DNA of 64,000 nucleotides from the NCBI GenBank assembly GCA_963826475.1, contig CAWGXC010000001.1, positions 62,001 to 126,000 of the forward strand, in the 5' to 3' direction. The translations under genes were made by a program, and so were the position numbers. Numbering within the stretch: position 1 is the stretch's first letter; every line of letters starts with the position of its first letter. The DNA is from RHKX01 sp963826475 (GTDB lineage: Bacteria > Actinomycetota > Thermoleophilia > Solirubrobacterales > 70-9). Of the stretch, positions 17,233 through 24,653 are shown piece by piece. The notes under the pieces were generated by a model. That model was not told the DNA's origin, did not search any database, and worked only from the letters and a program-made list of their open reading frames with translations.

Positions 17233-18453
17233 GTGTCTGACATCACGCTCGACAAGATCACCAAGCGATTCCCCGACGGCACCGAGGCGGTCAAGGACCT
17301 CGACCTCGAGATCGCCGACGGCGAGTTCCTGATCCTCGTCGGCCCCTCGGGGTGCGGCAAGTCGACCGCGCTGCGGATGATCGCCGGCCTCGAGGACATC
17401 TCGGAGGGCGAGCTGCGCATCGGGGGCGACGTCGTCAACGATCGCGCCCCCAAGGACCGCGACATCGCGATGGTCTTTCAGAATTACGCGCTCTACCCGC
17501 ACATGACGGTGCGCGACAACATGGCCTTCCCGCTGAAGATGGCCGGAGCCGACGACGCCGAGATCACCGACAAGGTCGAGAGCGCGGCGAAGATCCTCGA
17601 CCTCACCGAGCATCTCGACCGCAAGCCGTCCAACCTCTCCGGCGGCCAGCGGCAGCGGGTGGCGATGGGCCGCGCGATCGTGCGGGAGCCCAAGGCGTTC
17701 CTGATGGACGAGCCGCTCTCCAACCTCGACGCGAAGCTGCGGGTGCAGATGCGCACCGAGGTATCGCGGATCCAGAACCGGCTGGAGACGACGATGGTCT
17801 ACGTCACCCACGATCAGACCGAGGCCATGACCCTCGGCGACCGGGTCGCGGTGCTGCGCAAGGGCGAGCTCCAGCAGGTGGGCTCGCCTCAGGAGCTCTA
17901 CGACGCGCCGGTCAACCTGTTCGTCGCCGGCTTCATCGGCTCGCCCGCGATGAACTTCATGCCCGTCGAGTTCGCCGACGGCAAGGCGAAGCTGCCCTTC
18001 GCCGAGTTCGACCTGCCGGCCGAGACGCGCTCGGCGATCGAGTCCCACTCGGGCAAGAACATCCTCGCCGGGATCCGCCCCGAGCACTTCGAGGATGCAT
18101 CGCTTGCGGGCGATCACGAGGGCCCGACGTTCGAGGTCAAGGTGGAGATCCTCGAGTCGATGGGCTCGGAGCTGTACGTCTACTTCGACATCGACACGGG
18201 ACAGGCCCTGCGCTCCGAGCAGCTCGACGAGCTCGCCGCCGACACCGGCGCCGACGTCGGTGGCTCCGATGGCTCCAGCCAGATCGTCGCCCGTCTCGAT
18301 GCCGAGAGCGGCGCCAAGCGCGGCGAGTCGATCGAGCTCTGGATGGACGCCTCGCGGCTGCACTTCTTCGACCTCGACAGCGGCGAGAGGATCGACATCG
18401 ATTCGAGTGCCGGATCCGACCCCGAGGGGGAATCGGGGACCGCGGGCTCCTAA
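17233..18453 (+). CDS. ABC transporter ATP-binding protein, MsmX/UgpC/SugC type
   Basis: 406 residues from GTG with AGGAGG at 17218-17223. Walker A GPSGCGKST (about residues 37-45), Q-loop FQNYALYPHMT, signature LSGGQRQR, Walker B FLMDEPLSNLDAK and the H-loop THDQTEA are all intact. The C-terminal TOBE/OB region is present but carries a Gly/Ser-rich insert (around base 18240-18280) and an acidic Ser/Gly tail. It energises the two permeases. Its end overlaps the convergent gene by 4 bases. Confidence 0.95.
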   Translation: MSDITLDKITKRFPDGTEAVKDLDLEIADGEFLILVGPSGCGKSTALRMIAGLEDISEGELRIGGDVVNDRAPKDRDIAMVFQNYALYPHMTVRDNMAFPLKMAGADDAEITDKVESAAKILDLTEHLDRKPSNLSGGQRQRVAMGRAIVREPKAFLMDEPLSNLDAKLRVQMRTEVSRIQNRLETTMVYVTHDQTEAMTLGDRVAVLRKGELQQVGSPQELYDAPVNLFVAGFIGSPAMNFMPVEFADGKAKLPFAEFDLPAETRSAIESHSGKNILAGIRPEHFEDASLAGDHEGPTFEVKVEILESMGSELYVYFDIDTGQALRSEQLDELAADTGADVGGSDGSSQIVARLDAESGAKRGESIELWMDASRLHFFDLDSGERIDIDSSAGSDPEGESGTAGS

Positions 18454-19292
18454 GGGGAGCCCGCCTCCCGGAGGCGCTCGATCACGTCGTCGCCCCAGTC
18501 GTGGGTGCGCAGGAGCATGTAGCGCTGCCGCGCCACCCGCAGGTAGGCGTCGGCCTCGGTGCCATCTCCGAGCAGATCGGCCTCGCGCAGGGCCTCGATC
18601 ACGGGCTCGAACTCGTCCCGGAACCAGGCCGCGGCGATCTCGGCACGATCACGCGGCTCGCCGAGCCCCTGGATCAGACGGAAGCCCCAGGCCTCTACCC
18701 CCTCCGCGAGAAGCGCGTAGCCGCTCTCCGGATCGCTGAACCGAATGCGACTCCGCGCCGCCGGCTCGAGCGGGACGCGCTCGATGAACAGCCTCTCGTG
18801 GCCCTTCGCCGGTAGGTCGCGCAGGCGCAGCCCCTCCTCGGGCGAGACGCGCGTCGTGATCTCGGTCACGTAGGCCTCGATCACCTCGAGCCGGAGGTGA
18901 CGGGCGACCGAGACCCGATGGTGACCGTCGTTGACGAAATGCAGGCCGCCGACGCGATAGGCGTCGATCGGAGGAAGCCCCTCGCCGCGGCGCTGGGCTT
19001 CGTTGACGCGCTGCCAGCGCGTCCTGACCCTGCCCGACCGGGGGCGGAAGTCGCGGTCGAACTCGGTCGTCCGGTCGACGGACCCGACGATCGTCTCGAG
19101 CGGGATCGACGTCAGCCCGATCCGGCGCTCGCCGGTCCGGCCCAGCGCCGCAACGACCTCCTCGAAGGGCAACAGCGTCGTCACGTCCCCCGCCTGACCG
19201 CGCAGCCCCGACGCGAGCCTGGCCATCGCCGCCCGGCGGCGCGAGCGGTTGAAGTCGGTTTCGGCGTCCTGGCCGGTGAAGCCGGTGTCCAT
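18450..19292 (-). CDS. ParB-like-domain protein of unknown role
   Basis: 280 residues from the ATG at 19292. An in-frame ATG at 19370 would overlap the divergent gene at 19349 and is less likely. A ParB/Srx-type core is visible at residues ~60-130: LTSIPLETIVGSVDR, a basic segment, then GLHFVNDGHHRVSVARH, where GHHR corresponds to the GxxR box of that fold. The C-terminal half is helical with no recognised motif. There is no parA and no parS-like site, so this is not a chromosome-partition gene. A nuclease or nucleotide-binding role is possible but unproven. Confidence 0.7.
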   Translation of the reverse strand: MDTGFTGQDAETDFNRSRRRAAMARLASGLRGQAGDVTTLLPFEEVVAALGRTGERRIGLTSIPLETIVGSVDRTTEFDRDFRPRSGRVRTRWQRVNEAQRRGEGLPPIDAYRVGGLHFVNDGHHRVSVARHLRLEVIEAYVTEITTRVSPEEGLRLRDLPAKGHERLFIERVPLEPAARSRIRFSDPESGYALLAEGVEAWGFRLIQGLGEPRDRAEIAAAWFRDEFEPVIEALREADLLGDGTEADAYLRVARQRYMLLRTHDWGDDVIERLREAGSP

Positions 19293-19336
19293 ATCGAGCA
19301 AGCTACTCCTGCGGTAGTTTCCGGGATAGGCCGTGT

Positions 19337-19342
19337 TACGGT
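19337..19342 (+). promoter_or_regulatory. -10 element for a leaderless secreted-protein gene
   Basis: TACGGT is 6 bases before the ATG at 19349; no ribosome-binding site is present. A weak TAGTTT lies 16 bases upstream in the -35 position. Confidence 0.5.
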
Positions 19343-19348
19343 TCGCAT

Positions 19349-20071
19349 ATGGCTTCTCCCAGACACGCACGCAGCAGCAGAAGAGCCCTCACCGCACTCG
19401 GCGCATGCCTCGCATCCGCCCTGTTCATGGCCCCCGGGACGGGCGCCGCGGAGCCGAACAACGACTTCGCCACGGCCACCGGGCCGCTGACCGCCGGAAA
19501 GATCTTCAAGGCGAATCTCGAGACCGTCACCGACGTGGATTACCAGTTCTTCTACCTGCCCAACAGCACCGAGATCACGGTCACGACGACGAACACGACC
19601 GACAAGCGCGGAGGGGCGGCAGACCGCGGACGGACGATCGTCTCCTCGCTGCTTCGGGCTCGCAAGGGCAAGCTTCCTGAGCCGATCGTGGACTCGACCA
19701 GGACGGTGAAGCCGAACAAGAGCGACTCCGTAACCGTCGCGCTCCTGCCGGGCAAGTACTTCATCCCAGTCGGCCGGGCGGCCACGAAGGCGGCACCGCA
19801 GCCGAACGTGCCGTTCAAGCTGCAGATCGGGCCGGTCGGGTCGACGACCGCTTCGCACGAGATCTTCGAGTCCCGCTGCCACACCGCCAAGCGCCAGCTC
19901 AATCGCGTCAAGTCGAGCGTGAGGAAGACGAAGAAGCGCCTGGCCAAGGCGAAGCACAACGACGCGAAGTCGAGCAAGATCGTCAAGCTGAAGCTCAAAT
20001 TGCGCGCTAAGCGCGACAAGGCGCACTCGATCAAGAAGGCGGAGAAGTTCGTCTGCTCGATCCCGGCTTAG
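19349..20071 (+). CDS. Secreted PPC-like domain protein with Lys-rich C-terminal coil
   Basis: 240 residues. Residues 1-34 are a signal peptide (RR near the start, hydrophobic core, GTGAAE cleavage region). Residues ~35-170 have the layout of a bacterial pre-peptidase C-terminal (PPC) beta-sandwich: EPNNDFATATGPL, a VDYQFFYLP strand and a late PGKYFIPVG strand. Residues ~175-235 are strongly basic and probably coiled coil, with two flanking cysteines. No enzyme domain is present. It may be a cell-surface binding protein; the function is unknown. Confidence 0.65.
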   Translation: MASPRHARSSRRALTALGACLASALFMAPGTGAAEPNNDFATATGPLTAGKIFKANLETVTDVDYQFFYLPNSTEITVTTTNTTDKRGGAADRGRTIVSSLLRARKGKLPEPIVDSTRTVKPNKSDSVTVALLPGKYFIPVGRAATKAAPQPNVPFKLQIGPVGSTTASHEIFESRCHTAKRQLNRVKSSVRKTKKRLAKAKHNDAKSSKIVKLKLKLRAKRDKAHSIKKAEKFVCSIPA

Positions 20072-20196
20072 CGCTCTTCGGCCGAAGCGCGCCGAGTTGC
20101 TAACATGCCGCGTTCGGCCTGAGGGCCGTCCCGTTTTGCCTGCCGTCCGATTCATGGGGCGGCACGGCCACCTCAAGTCAGATAGAAAGTGCCGGC

Positions 20197-20310
20197 ATGA
20201 AGGTCCGAGCCTCCGTAAAACCGATGTGCGAGCGTTGCCAGATCATCAGGCGTCGCGGCCGCGTACTCGTGATTTGCTCCAACCCGCGTCACAAGCAGCG
20301 CCAGGGCTAG
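20197..20310 (+). CDS. rpmJ: 50S ribosomal protein L36
   Basis: 37 residues reading MKVRASVKPMCERCQIIRRR and then GRVLVICSNPRHKQRQG. This is the zinc-binding form: C11, C14, C27 and H32. It is the first gene of the alpha-operon portion (rpmJ-rpsM-rpsK-rpsD-rpoA-rplQ). A possible -10 (TAACAT near 20102) lies ~95 bases upstream. infA, which normally precedes it, is absent. Confidence 0.96.
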   Translation: MKVRASVKPMCERCQIIRRRGRVLVICSNPRHKQRQG

Positions 20311-20324
20311 GGGAGGACGGCTAG

Positions 20325-20696
20325 ATGGCACGAATCGCAGGCGTAAACCTGCCCCTGAACAAGCGCACCGAGGTCGGTCTGACCTACGTGCACGGCATCG
20401 GCAGCTCGACCTCCCAGCAGATCCTCAAGGACACCAAGGTGGATCCCGACACGCGCGTCGGCGACCTCACCGAGGCCGAGGTGATCAAGCTTCGCGACGC
20501 GGTCGACACCCACCAGGTCGAGGGTGACCTGCGGCGCGAGCGCTCCCAGAACGTCAAGCGTCTGATGGAGATCGGCTCCTATCGCGGCCTCCGCCATCGC
20601 CGCGGGCTGCCGGTCAACGGGCAGCGGACGAAGACCAACGCACGGACCCGCAAGGGTCCGAAGCGCATGAGCGTCGCCGGTAAGCGGAAGGCCTAG
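20325..20696 (+). CDS. rpsM: 30S ribosomal protein S13
   Basis: 123 residues. It starts ARIAGVNLPLNKRTEVGLTYVHGIG and has the RGLRHRRGLPVNGQRTKTNARTRKG signature and basic tail. S13 forms head-to-50S bridges. GGGGAGG precedes the ATG (gggaggacggctag). Confidence 0.98.
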   Translation: MARIAGVNLPLNKRTEVGLTYVHGIGSSTSQQILKDTKVDPDTRVGDLTEAEVIKLRDAVDTHQVEGDLRRERSQNVKRLMEIGSYRGLRHRRGLPVNGQRTKTNARTRKGPKRMSVAGKRKA

Positions 20697-20699
20697 CCG

Positions 20700-21098
20700 A
20701 TGCCGCAACCAAAGCGAGGCCAGGGTCGGAGCAAGCGCCGTGTGCGCAAGAACGTGCCGTTCGGCCAGGCTCACATCAAGACCAGCTTCAACAACACGAT
20801 CGTCACCCTGACGGACCCGGCGGGCAACGTGATCGCCTGGGAGTCCGCCGGGAGCGCCGGCTTCAAGGGCTCGCGCAAGTCGACTCCGTTCGCCGCGCAG
20901 GTGACGGCCGACAACGCCGCCCGCAAGGGCATGGAGCACGGGCTCGAGCGAGTCGAGGTCCACGCCAAGGGCGCGGGCTCCGGTCGCGAGACCGCCATCC
21001 GGGCGCTGCAGGCCGCCGGCCTGCAGGTGACCACCGTCAAGGACGTGACCCCGCAGGCGCACAACGGCTGCCGGCCGAAGAAGCGGAGGCGAGTCTGA
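20700..21098 (+). CDS. rpsK: 30S ribosomal protein S11
   Basis: 132 residues with the S11 pattern AHIKTSFNNTIVTLTD, SAGSAGFKGSRKSTPFAAQ and the closing PQAHNGCRPKKRRRV. S11 is on the 30S platform near the E-site. The stop overlaps the rpsD start. Confidence 0.98.
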   Translation: MPQPKRGQGRSKRRVRKNVPFGQAHIKTSFNNTIVTLTDPAGNVIAWESAGSAGFKGSRKSTPFAAQVTADNAARKGMEHGLERVEVHAKGAGSGRETAIRALQAAGLQVTTVKDVTPQAHNGCRPKKRRRV

Positions 21099-21718
21099 TG
21101 GCCCGCGACACCGGACCTCAGTGCAAGCAGTGCCGACGCGAAGGCCAGAAGCTCTTCCTCAAGGGCGAGCGGTGCCTGACGGACAAGTGCGGCGTCGAGC
21201 GTCGCTCGTACCCGCCGGGAGAGCACGGCCGCGGCCGGCTCCGTGCATCCGAGTATCGCCAGCAGCTGCGCGAGAAGCAGAAGGCTCGCCGCTACTACCA
21301 GGTGCTCGAGAAGCAGTTCCGCGCCTACTACGATCGCGCTTCCAGGCAGGACGGCGTGACCGGCGAGAACCTGCTGCGGTTGCTCGAGCGGCGGTTCGAC
21401 AACGTTCTCGTCCGCCTCGGCTTCGCCGCCTCGCGGCGCCAGGCTCGCCAGCTGGTCCGCCACGGACATTGGCTGATCAACGGCCGTCGGGTGGACATCC
21501 CGAGCTACCAGCTCAAGCCCGACGACGTGATCTCGATCAAGTCGGGCTCGGATGCCGAGACGACGGTCCGCGTCGCGACTGAACTGATTTCCACAGTGCC
21601 CCCATGGCTGCAGGCCGATCACGACTCGCTCACCGCCAAGGTGCTGCGACTCCCGGAGCGGGACGAGATCGACTCGCCGGTTTCCGAGCAGCTCATCGTT
21701 GAGCTGTACTCGAAGTAG
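21098..21718 (+). CDS. rpsD: 30S ribosomal protein S4, zinc-binding form
   Basis: 206 residues. The N-terminus keeps four cysteines (CKQCRREG and CLTDKCG), the C+ zinc form. The S4 RNA-binding domain is RLGFAASRRQARQLVRHGHWLINGRRVDIPS. S4 is a primary 16S rRNA binder. With S14, L36 and adk it shows that this genome keeps the zinc-dependent forms. Confidence 0.97.
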   Translation: MARDTGPQCKQCRREGQKLFLKGERCLTDKCGVERRSYPPGEHGRGRLRASEYRQQLREKQKARRYYQVLEKQFRAYYDRASRQDGVTGENLLRLLERRFDNVLVRLGFAASRRQARQLVRHGHWLINGRRVDIPSYQLKPDDVISIKSGSDAETTVRVATELISTVPPWLQADHDSLTAKVLRLPERDEIDSPVSEQLIVELYSK

Positions 21719-21754
21719 AGGGGCCATGAAAACCCACGACGGATTGGAGCGTCC

Positions 21755-22723
21755 ATGACCACCCTGCCTGATTTCCAGGACCCGAGCATCTCCTCTGAGG
21801 AGATCACCGACAACCGAGGAACCTTCACGATCGAGCCGCTCGACAAGGGCTTCGGCTACACGTACGGCAACAGCCTGCGTCGCGTGCTGCTGTCCTCCCT
21901 GAAGGGCGCCGCGATCACCAGCGTCCGGATCGAGGGCGTCGCCCACGAGTTCTCGAACGTCCCCGGCGTCAAGGAGGACGTCACCGACATCATTCTCAAC
22001 CTCAAGGACATCGTCGTGCGCATGCACACCGATGCCAACGAGGTCGAGGTGCCGCTGGTGGCCAACGGCCCCGGCGAGGTGACCGCCGGTGACATCGACC
22101 TGCCCGCGGGCGTCGAGATCCTCAACCCGGAGACGCCGATCGCGACGCTCGAGAAGAAGACGAAGCTCGAGATCTACCTGACGATCGGCCGCGGCCGCGG
22201 CTACTCGCCCGCCGAGGACAACAAGTCCGACGATCAGCCGATCGGCGTGATTCCGATCGACTCGATCTTCTCGCCGATCCGCCGCGCGTCCTACCGGGTC
22301 GATTCGGCCCGCGTCGGTCAGCGCACGGACTTCGACAAGCTGTCGCTCGAGGTCGAGACCGACGGTTCGCTCGAGCCCGGCGCCGCGCTTCGCGAGGCCG
22401 CCGAGCTGATGATCGCCAGCCTGGCGATCTTCACCGACGCCGACCGCGTGGAGGAGCTGACGCAGACGAACGGCGCCGGCCACCACGGAGCCATTGCCGC
22501 CGACGCCACTCCGGCGAGCGAGGGCGACGACCGCCTGATCGAGGAGCTCGAGATCGGCGTCCGCGCCTACAACTGCCTGAAGCGCGCCGGCGTGCAGACG
22601 ATCGGCGACCTCCAGACGAAGTCGGAGTCGGAGCTCAAGGCGATCCCGAACTTCGGCGAGCGCTCGATCGAAGAGGTCATCGAGGCCCTGCACGGTCTCG
22701 GGCTCGACCTCCGCGACGAGTAA
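21755..22723 (+). CDS. rpoA: RNA polymerase subunit alpha
   Basis: 322 residues. The N-terminal dimerisation domain has GFGYTYGNSLRRVLLSSLKGAAIT-type sequence (YGNSLRRVLLSS here). A linker of Ala/Gly/Asp around residues 245-262 leads to the C-terminal DNA/activator-binding domain with ELEIGVRAYNCLKRAGVQTI and NFGERSIEEV. It assembles core polymerase and touches UP elements. GGAG precedes the ATG (gattggagcgtcc). Confidence 0.98.
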   Translation: MTTLPDFQDPSISSEEITDNRGTFTIEPLDKGFGYTYGNSLRRVLLSSLKGAAITSVRIEGVAHEFSNVPGVKEDVTDIILNLKDIVVRMHTDANEVEVPLVANGPGEVTAGDIDLPAGVEILNPETPIATLEKKTKLEIYLTIGRGRGYSPAEDNKSDDQPIGVIPIDSIFSPIRRASYRVDSARVGQRTDFDKLSLEVETDGSLEPGAALREAAELMIASLAIFTDADRVEELTQTNGAGHHGAIAADATPASEGDDRLIEELEIGVRAYNCLKRAGVQTIGDLQTKSESELKAIPNFGERSIEEVIEALHGLGLDLRDE

Positions 22724-22755
22724 TCAGCCCGCAGCAGCACCAGTAGCGAGGAACC

Positions 22756-23109
22756 ATGCGCCACAAGAAAACGCGACACAAGCTCAGCCGTGACACGGCG
22801 CATCGCAAGGCGCTCCTGCGGAACCTCTCGCGCCAGCTCATCGAGCACGAGCGGATCCAGACCAGTCAGGCGAAGGCCAAGGCCGTCAAGCCGGAGGTCG
22901 AGAAGCTGATCACGCTCGCCAAGCGGGGAGATCTCCACGCTCGGCGCCTGCTGCTCTCGAAGCTCGGGCAGGACAAGTTCATCGTCCACAAGCTGGTCGA
23001 GGAGATCGCGCCGCGCTACACGACACGCCCGGGTGGCTACACGCGGATCATCAAGCTCGGCCCGCGCCGCAGCGACTCAACAGAAATGGTCTTCCTCGAG
23101 CTGGTCTGA
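22756..23109 (+). CDS. rplQ: 50S ribosomal protein L17
   Basis: 117 residues starting MRHKKTRHKLSRDTAHRKALLRNL, the L17 hallmark. L17 lies at the tunnel exit. It is the last ribosomal gene of the cluster; a structured repeat starts at the base after its TGA. Confidence 0.98.
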   Translation: MRHKKTRHKLSRDTAHRKALLRNLSRQLIEHERIQTSQAKAKAVKPEVEKLITLAKRGDLHARRLLLSKLGQDKFIVHKLVEEIAPRYTTRPGGYTRIIKLGPRRSDSTEMVFLELV

Positions 23110-23186
23110 CGGACTGCGAGCCGCTGCTCGGCGTCATCGCCCGGCTCACGGCCGAATTGGCCGCATCGCCGGACTCTTCCTTGATC
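23110..23186 (+). repeat. Structured repeat family 2, copy B
   Basis: Begins at the base after the rplQ stop. It repeats the secY-downstream layout: CGGACT (23110-23115), a hairpin CGAGC/GCTCG (23117-23130), CGTC, GGCTCA (23143-23148), a hairpin CGGCC/GGCCG (23149-23163), CATCGCC (23164-23170) and TCCTTGATC (23178-23186). Single-stranded parts match copy A, while stem bases differ in pairs. Confidence 0.7.
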
Positions 23187-23219
23187 AGCGGGCTCCCAGT
23201 CTCGTCAGATTGACTGTGG

Positions 23220-23954
23220 ATGGCTACGTATCGTCTCGATATCTCCTACGACGGGGTCGGCTTCAAGGGCTGGGCGAGGCAACCGGGCCGTCGCACCGTC
23301 CAGGGGGAGCTCGAGGAGGCCGTCTCGAGGCTCTTCGGTGAGCCGATCGTGCTCACCGCCGCCGGCCGGACCGACTCCGGCGTGCATGCGATCGGGCAGG
23401 TTGCGAGCTTCGCGACCTTCCGGCGCCCGCCCGATTCGCTGCGGCGCGCGCTCAACGCGCTAACCGGCCCCGATCTGGCGATCAACGCGGCCGCACCCGT
23501 TGCCGAGGGGTTCAGCGCCCGCCGCGATGCGCGGTCGCGGCGCTATCGCTACCGGATCGAAACCGCTTCGGTCCCGAGCCCGTTCGAGCGCGGGCGGGTG
23601 CTGCGGTGGCCGTACGAGCTCGACGAGACGCTGCTCGACCGCTGCTCGGAGGCGCTCCTCGGCACGCATGACTTCACCGCCTTCACGCCGACCGACACCG
23701 AGCACACCCATTTCGGGCGGACCGTCATCGACGCGATCTGGTCCCGCCGGTCGGAGGGCATCCTTCACTTCGAGCTCGAGGCGGACTCCTTCCTGCGCAA
23801 CATGGTCAGGGTCCTGACGAGGACGATTCTGGAGGTCGGATCCGGCCGCCGTGAGCTCGAGGACTTCGTCCGCCTGCTCGCGGGCGCGAGCCGGCTGGAG
23901 GCGGGGGAGACGGCGAACCCGCATGGGCTCTACCTGTTGCGCGTCACGTATTAG
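23220..23954 (+). CDS. truA: tRNA pseudouridine(38-40) synthase TruA
   Basis: 244 residues, the usual length. It has RLDISYDGVGFKGWARQPGRRTVQGELEEA and the catalytic-Asp motif AGRTDSGVHAIGQ. The C-terminal part has ADSFLRNMVRVLTRT. It converts U38-40 in the anticodon stem-loop to pseudouridine. Placement after rplQ is classical. No clear ribosome-binding site precedes the ATG. Confidence 0.97.
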   Translation: MATYRLDISYDGVGFKGWARQPGRRTVQGELEEAVSRLFGEPIVLTAAGRTDSGVHAIGQVASFATFRRPPDSLRRALNALTGPDLAINAAAPVAEGFSARRDARSRRYRYRIETASVPSPFERGRVLRWPYELDETLLDRCSEALLGTHDFTAFTPTDTEHTHFGRTVIDAIWSRRSEGILHFELEADSFLRNMVRVLTRTILEVGSGRRELEDFVRLLAGASRLEAGETANPHGLYLLRVTY

Positions 23955-23982
23955 GTAACCCTTCCGCACTTTGTGTCGGGTG

Positions 23983-24011
23983 TTGCATGCGGCGCCGCCT
24001 CTTGTTAGGTT
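23983..24011 (+). promoter_or_regulatory. Promoter of the hydrogenase gene cluster
   Basis: TTGCAT (23983-23988), a 17-base spacer and TAGGTT (24006-24011) form a sigma-A-like promoter. The hypC GTG follows 29 bases later with GGAG sites in between. It is the only good promoter seen before the long co-directional hyp/hhy run. I saw no clear operator here. Confidence 0.6.
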
Positions 24012-24040
24012 CGTCGGGAGGCGATCGGAGAGGTATTGCC

Positions 24041-24319
24041 GTGTGCTTGGCCATTCCCGGCCAGATTCTGGAAATTGTCGACGAGCCGAATCGGCTCGCC
24101 AAGGTCGATGTAGCCGGCGTACGCCGAAACGTGAACATCGGCCTCCTCGACGTCGATGGAGAGGGCGCCGAGATCGGCGACTGGGTCCTGATCCACGTCG
24201 GCTTCGCGATCTCGAAGGTCGACGAGGAGGAGGCGATGGCCACCCGTCGCATGCTCGAGAACATGGGCGCCGACTACGAGGCGGAGCTCGCGGAGCTGAG
24301 AGCGAGCGTGATCGAGTGA
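24041..24319 (+). CDS. hypC: Hydrogenase maturation chaperone HypC
   Basis: 92 residues from a GTG, chosen because it gives the obligatory N-terminal MCLAIPG; Cys2 carries the Fe(CN)2CO intermediate with HypD. GGAGAG lies 8 bases upstream. The rest follows the family: VDVAGVRRNVNIGLLD and GDWVLIHVGFAISKVDEEEA. First gene of the hydrogenase cluster. Confidence 0.96.
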   Translation: MCLAIPGQILEIVDEPNRLAKVDVAGVRRNVNIGLLDVDGEGAEIGDWVLIHVGFAISKVDEEEAMATRRMLENMGADYEAELAELRASVIE

Positions 24320-24356
24320 GGCTCGCGGTGCCCTGTCCGTGGAGGAGCTTCAGGCG

Positions 24357-24653
24357 ATGACGCCGGGGGTGAGCGCTACCGATATCGGTATCCCCGCTCA
24401 CCCGTTCAGTGAACCCGATCCGCATCGCGGCGCGAGCTGCTCACCCGAGGGTGGTTGCATCACCTGCGGCGACGTCGCCCTCCCGCTGACGGTCCAGCTG
24501 GTGGATGTGGAGCGAGGGCTGGCTCTCTGCCGGGATGACGAGGATCGGCGCGAGACGGTTGAGATCGCGCTCGTCGGCCCCGTGGCGGTCGGTGACGAGC
24601 TGCTCGTCCACGCGGGAACGGCCATCGCGCACCTCGGACGGGGGGCCCGATGA
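24357..24653 (+). CDS. hupF: HypC/HupF-family second chaperone
   Basis: 98 residues from the ATG at 24357, preceded by GGAGGAG 8-9 bases upstream (a GTG at 24339 lies before that site). After a ~27-residue leader comes GGCITCGDVALPLTVQL, then DEDRRETVEIALVGPVAVGDELLVHAGTAIAHLG, a HypC-like beta-barrel. The usual N-terminal MCxxxP is replaced by an internal CxxCGD. Such proteins accompany actinobacterial group 1h hydrogenases. It is probably a subunit-specific chaperone. Overlaps hypD by 4 bases. Confidence 0.8.
   Translation: MTPGVSATDIGIPAHPFSEPDPHRGASCSPEGGCITCGDVALPLTVQLVDVERGLALCRDDEDRRETVEIALVGPVAVGDELLVHAGTAIAHLGRGAR

Noticed and set aside
18450..19292. Chromosome-partition ParB
   Set aside because: Only the small GHHR core is shared; there is no helix-turn-helix ParB domain, no parA and no parS-like site.
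20071..20090. Hairpin GCGCTCTTCGGCCGAAGCGC before rpmJ
   Set aside because: The centre is self-complementary with almost no loop and a bulge, and it starts inside the preceding stop codon. Too weak to call a terminator.
24377..24390. 14-bp perfect palindrome TACCGATATCGGTA
   Set aside because: It lies inside the hupF-like coding sequence, and a few perfect 14-mers are expected by chance in 64 kb.
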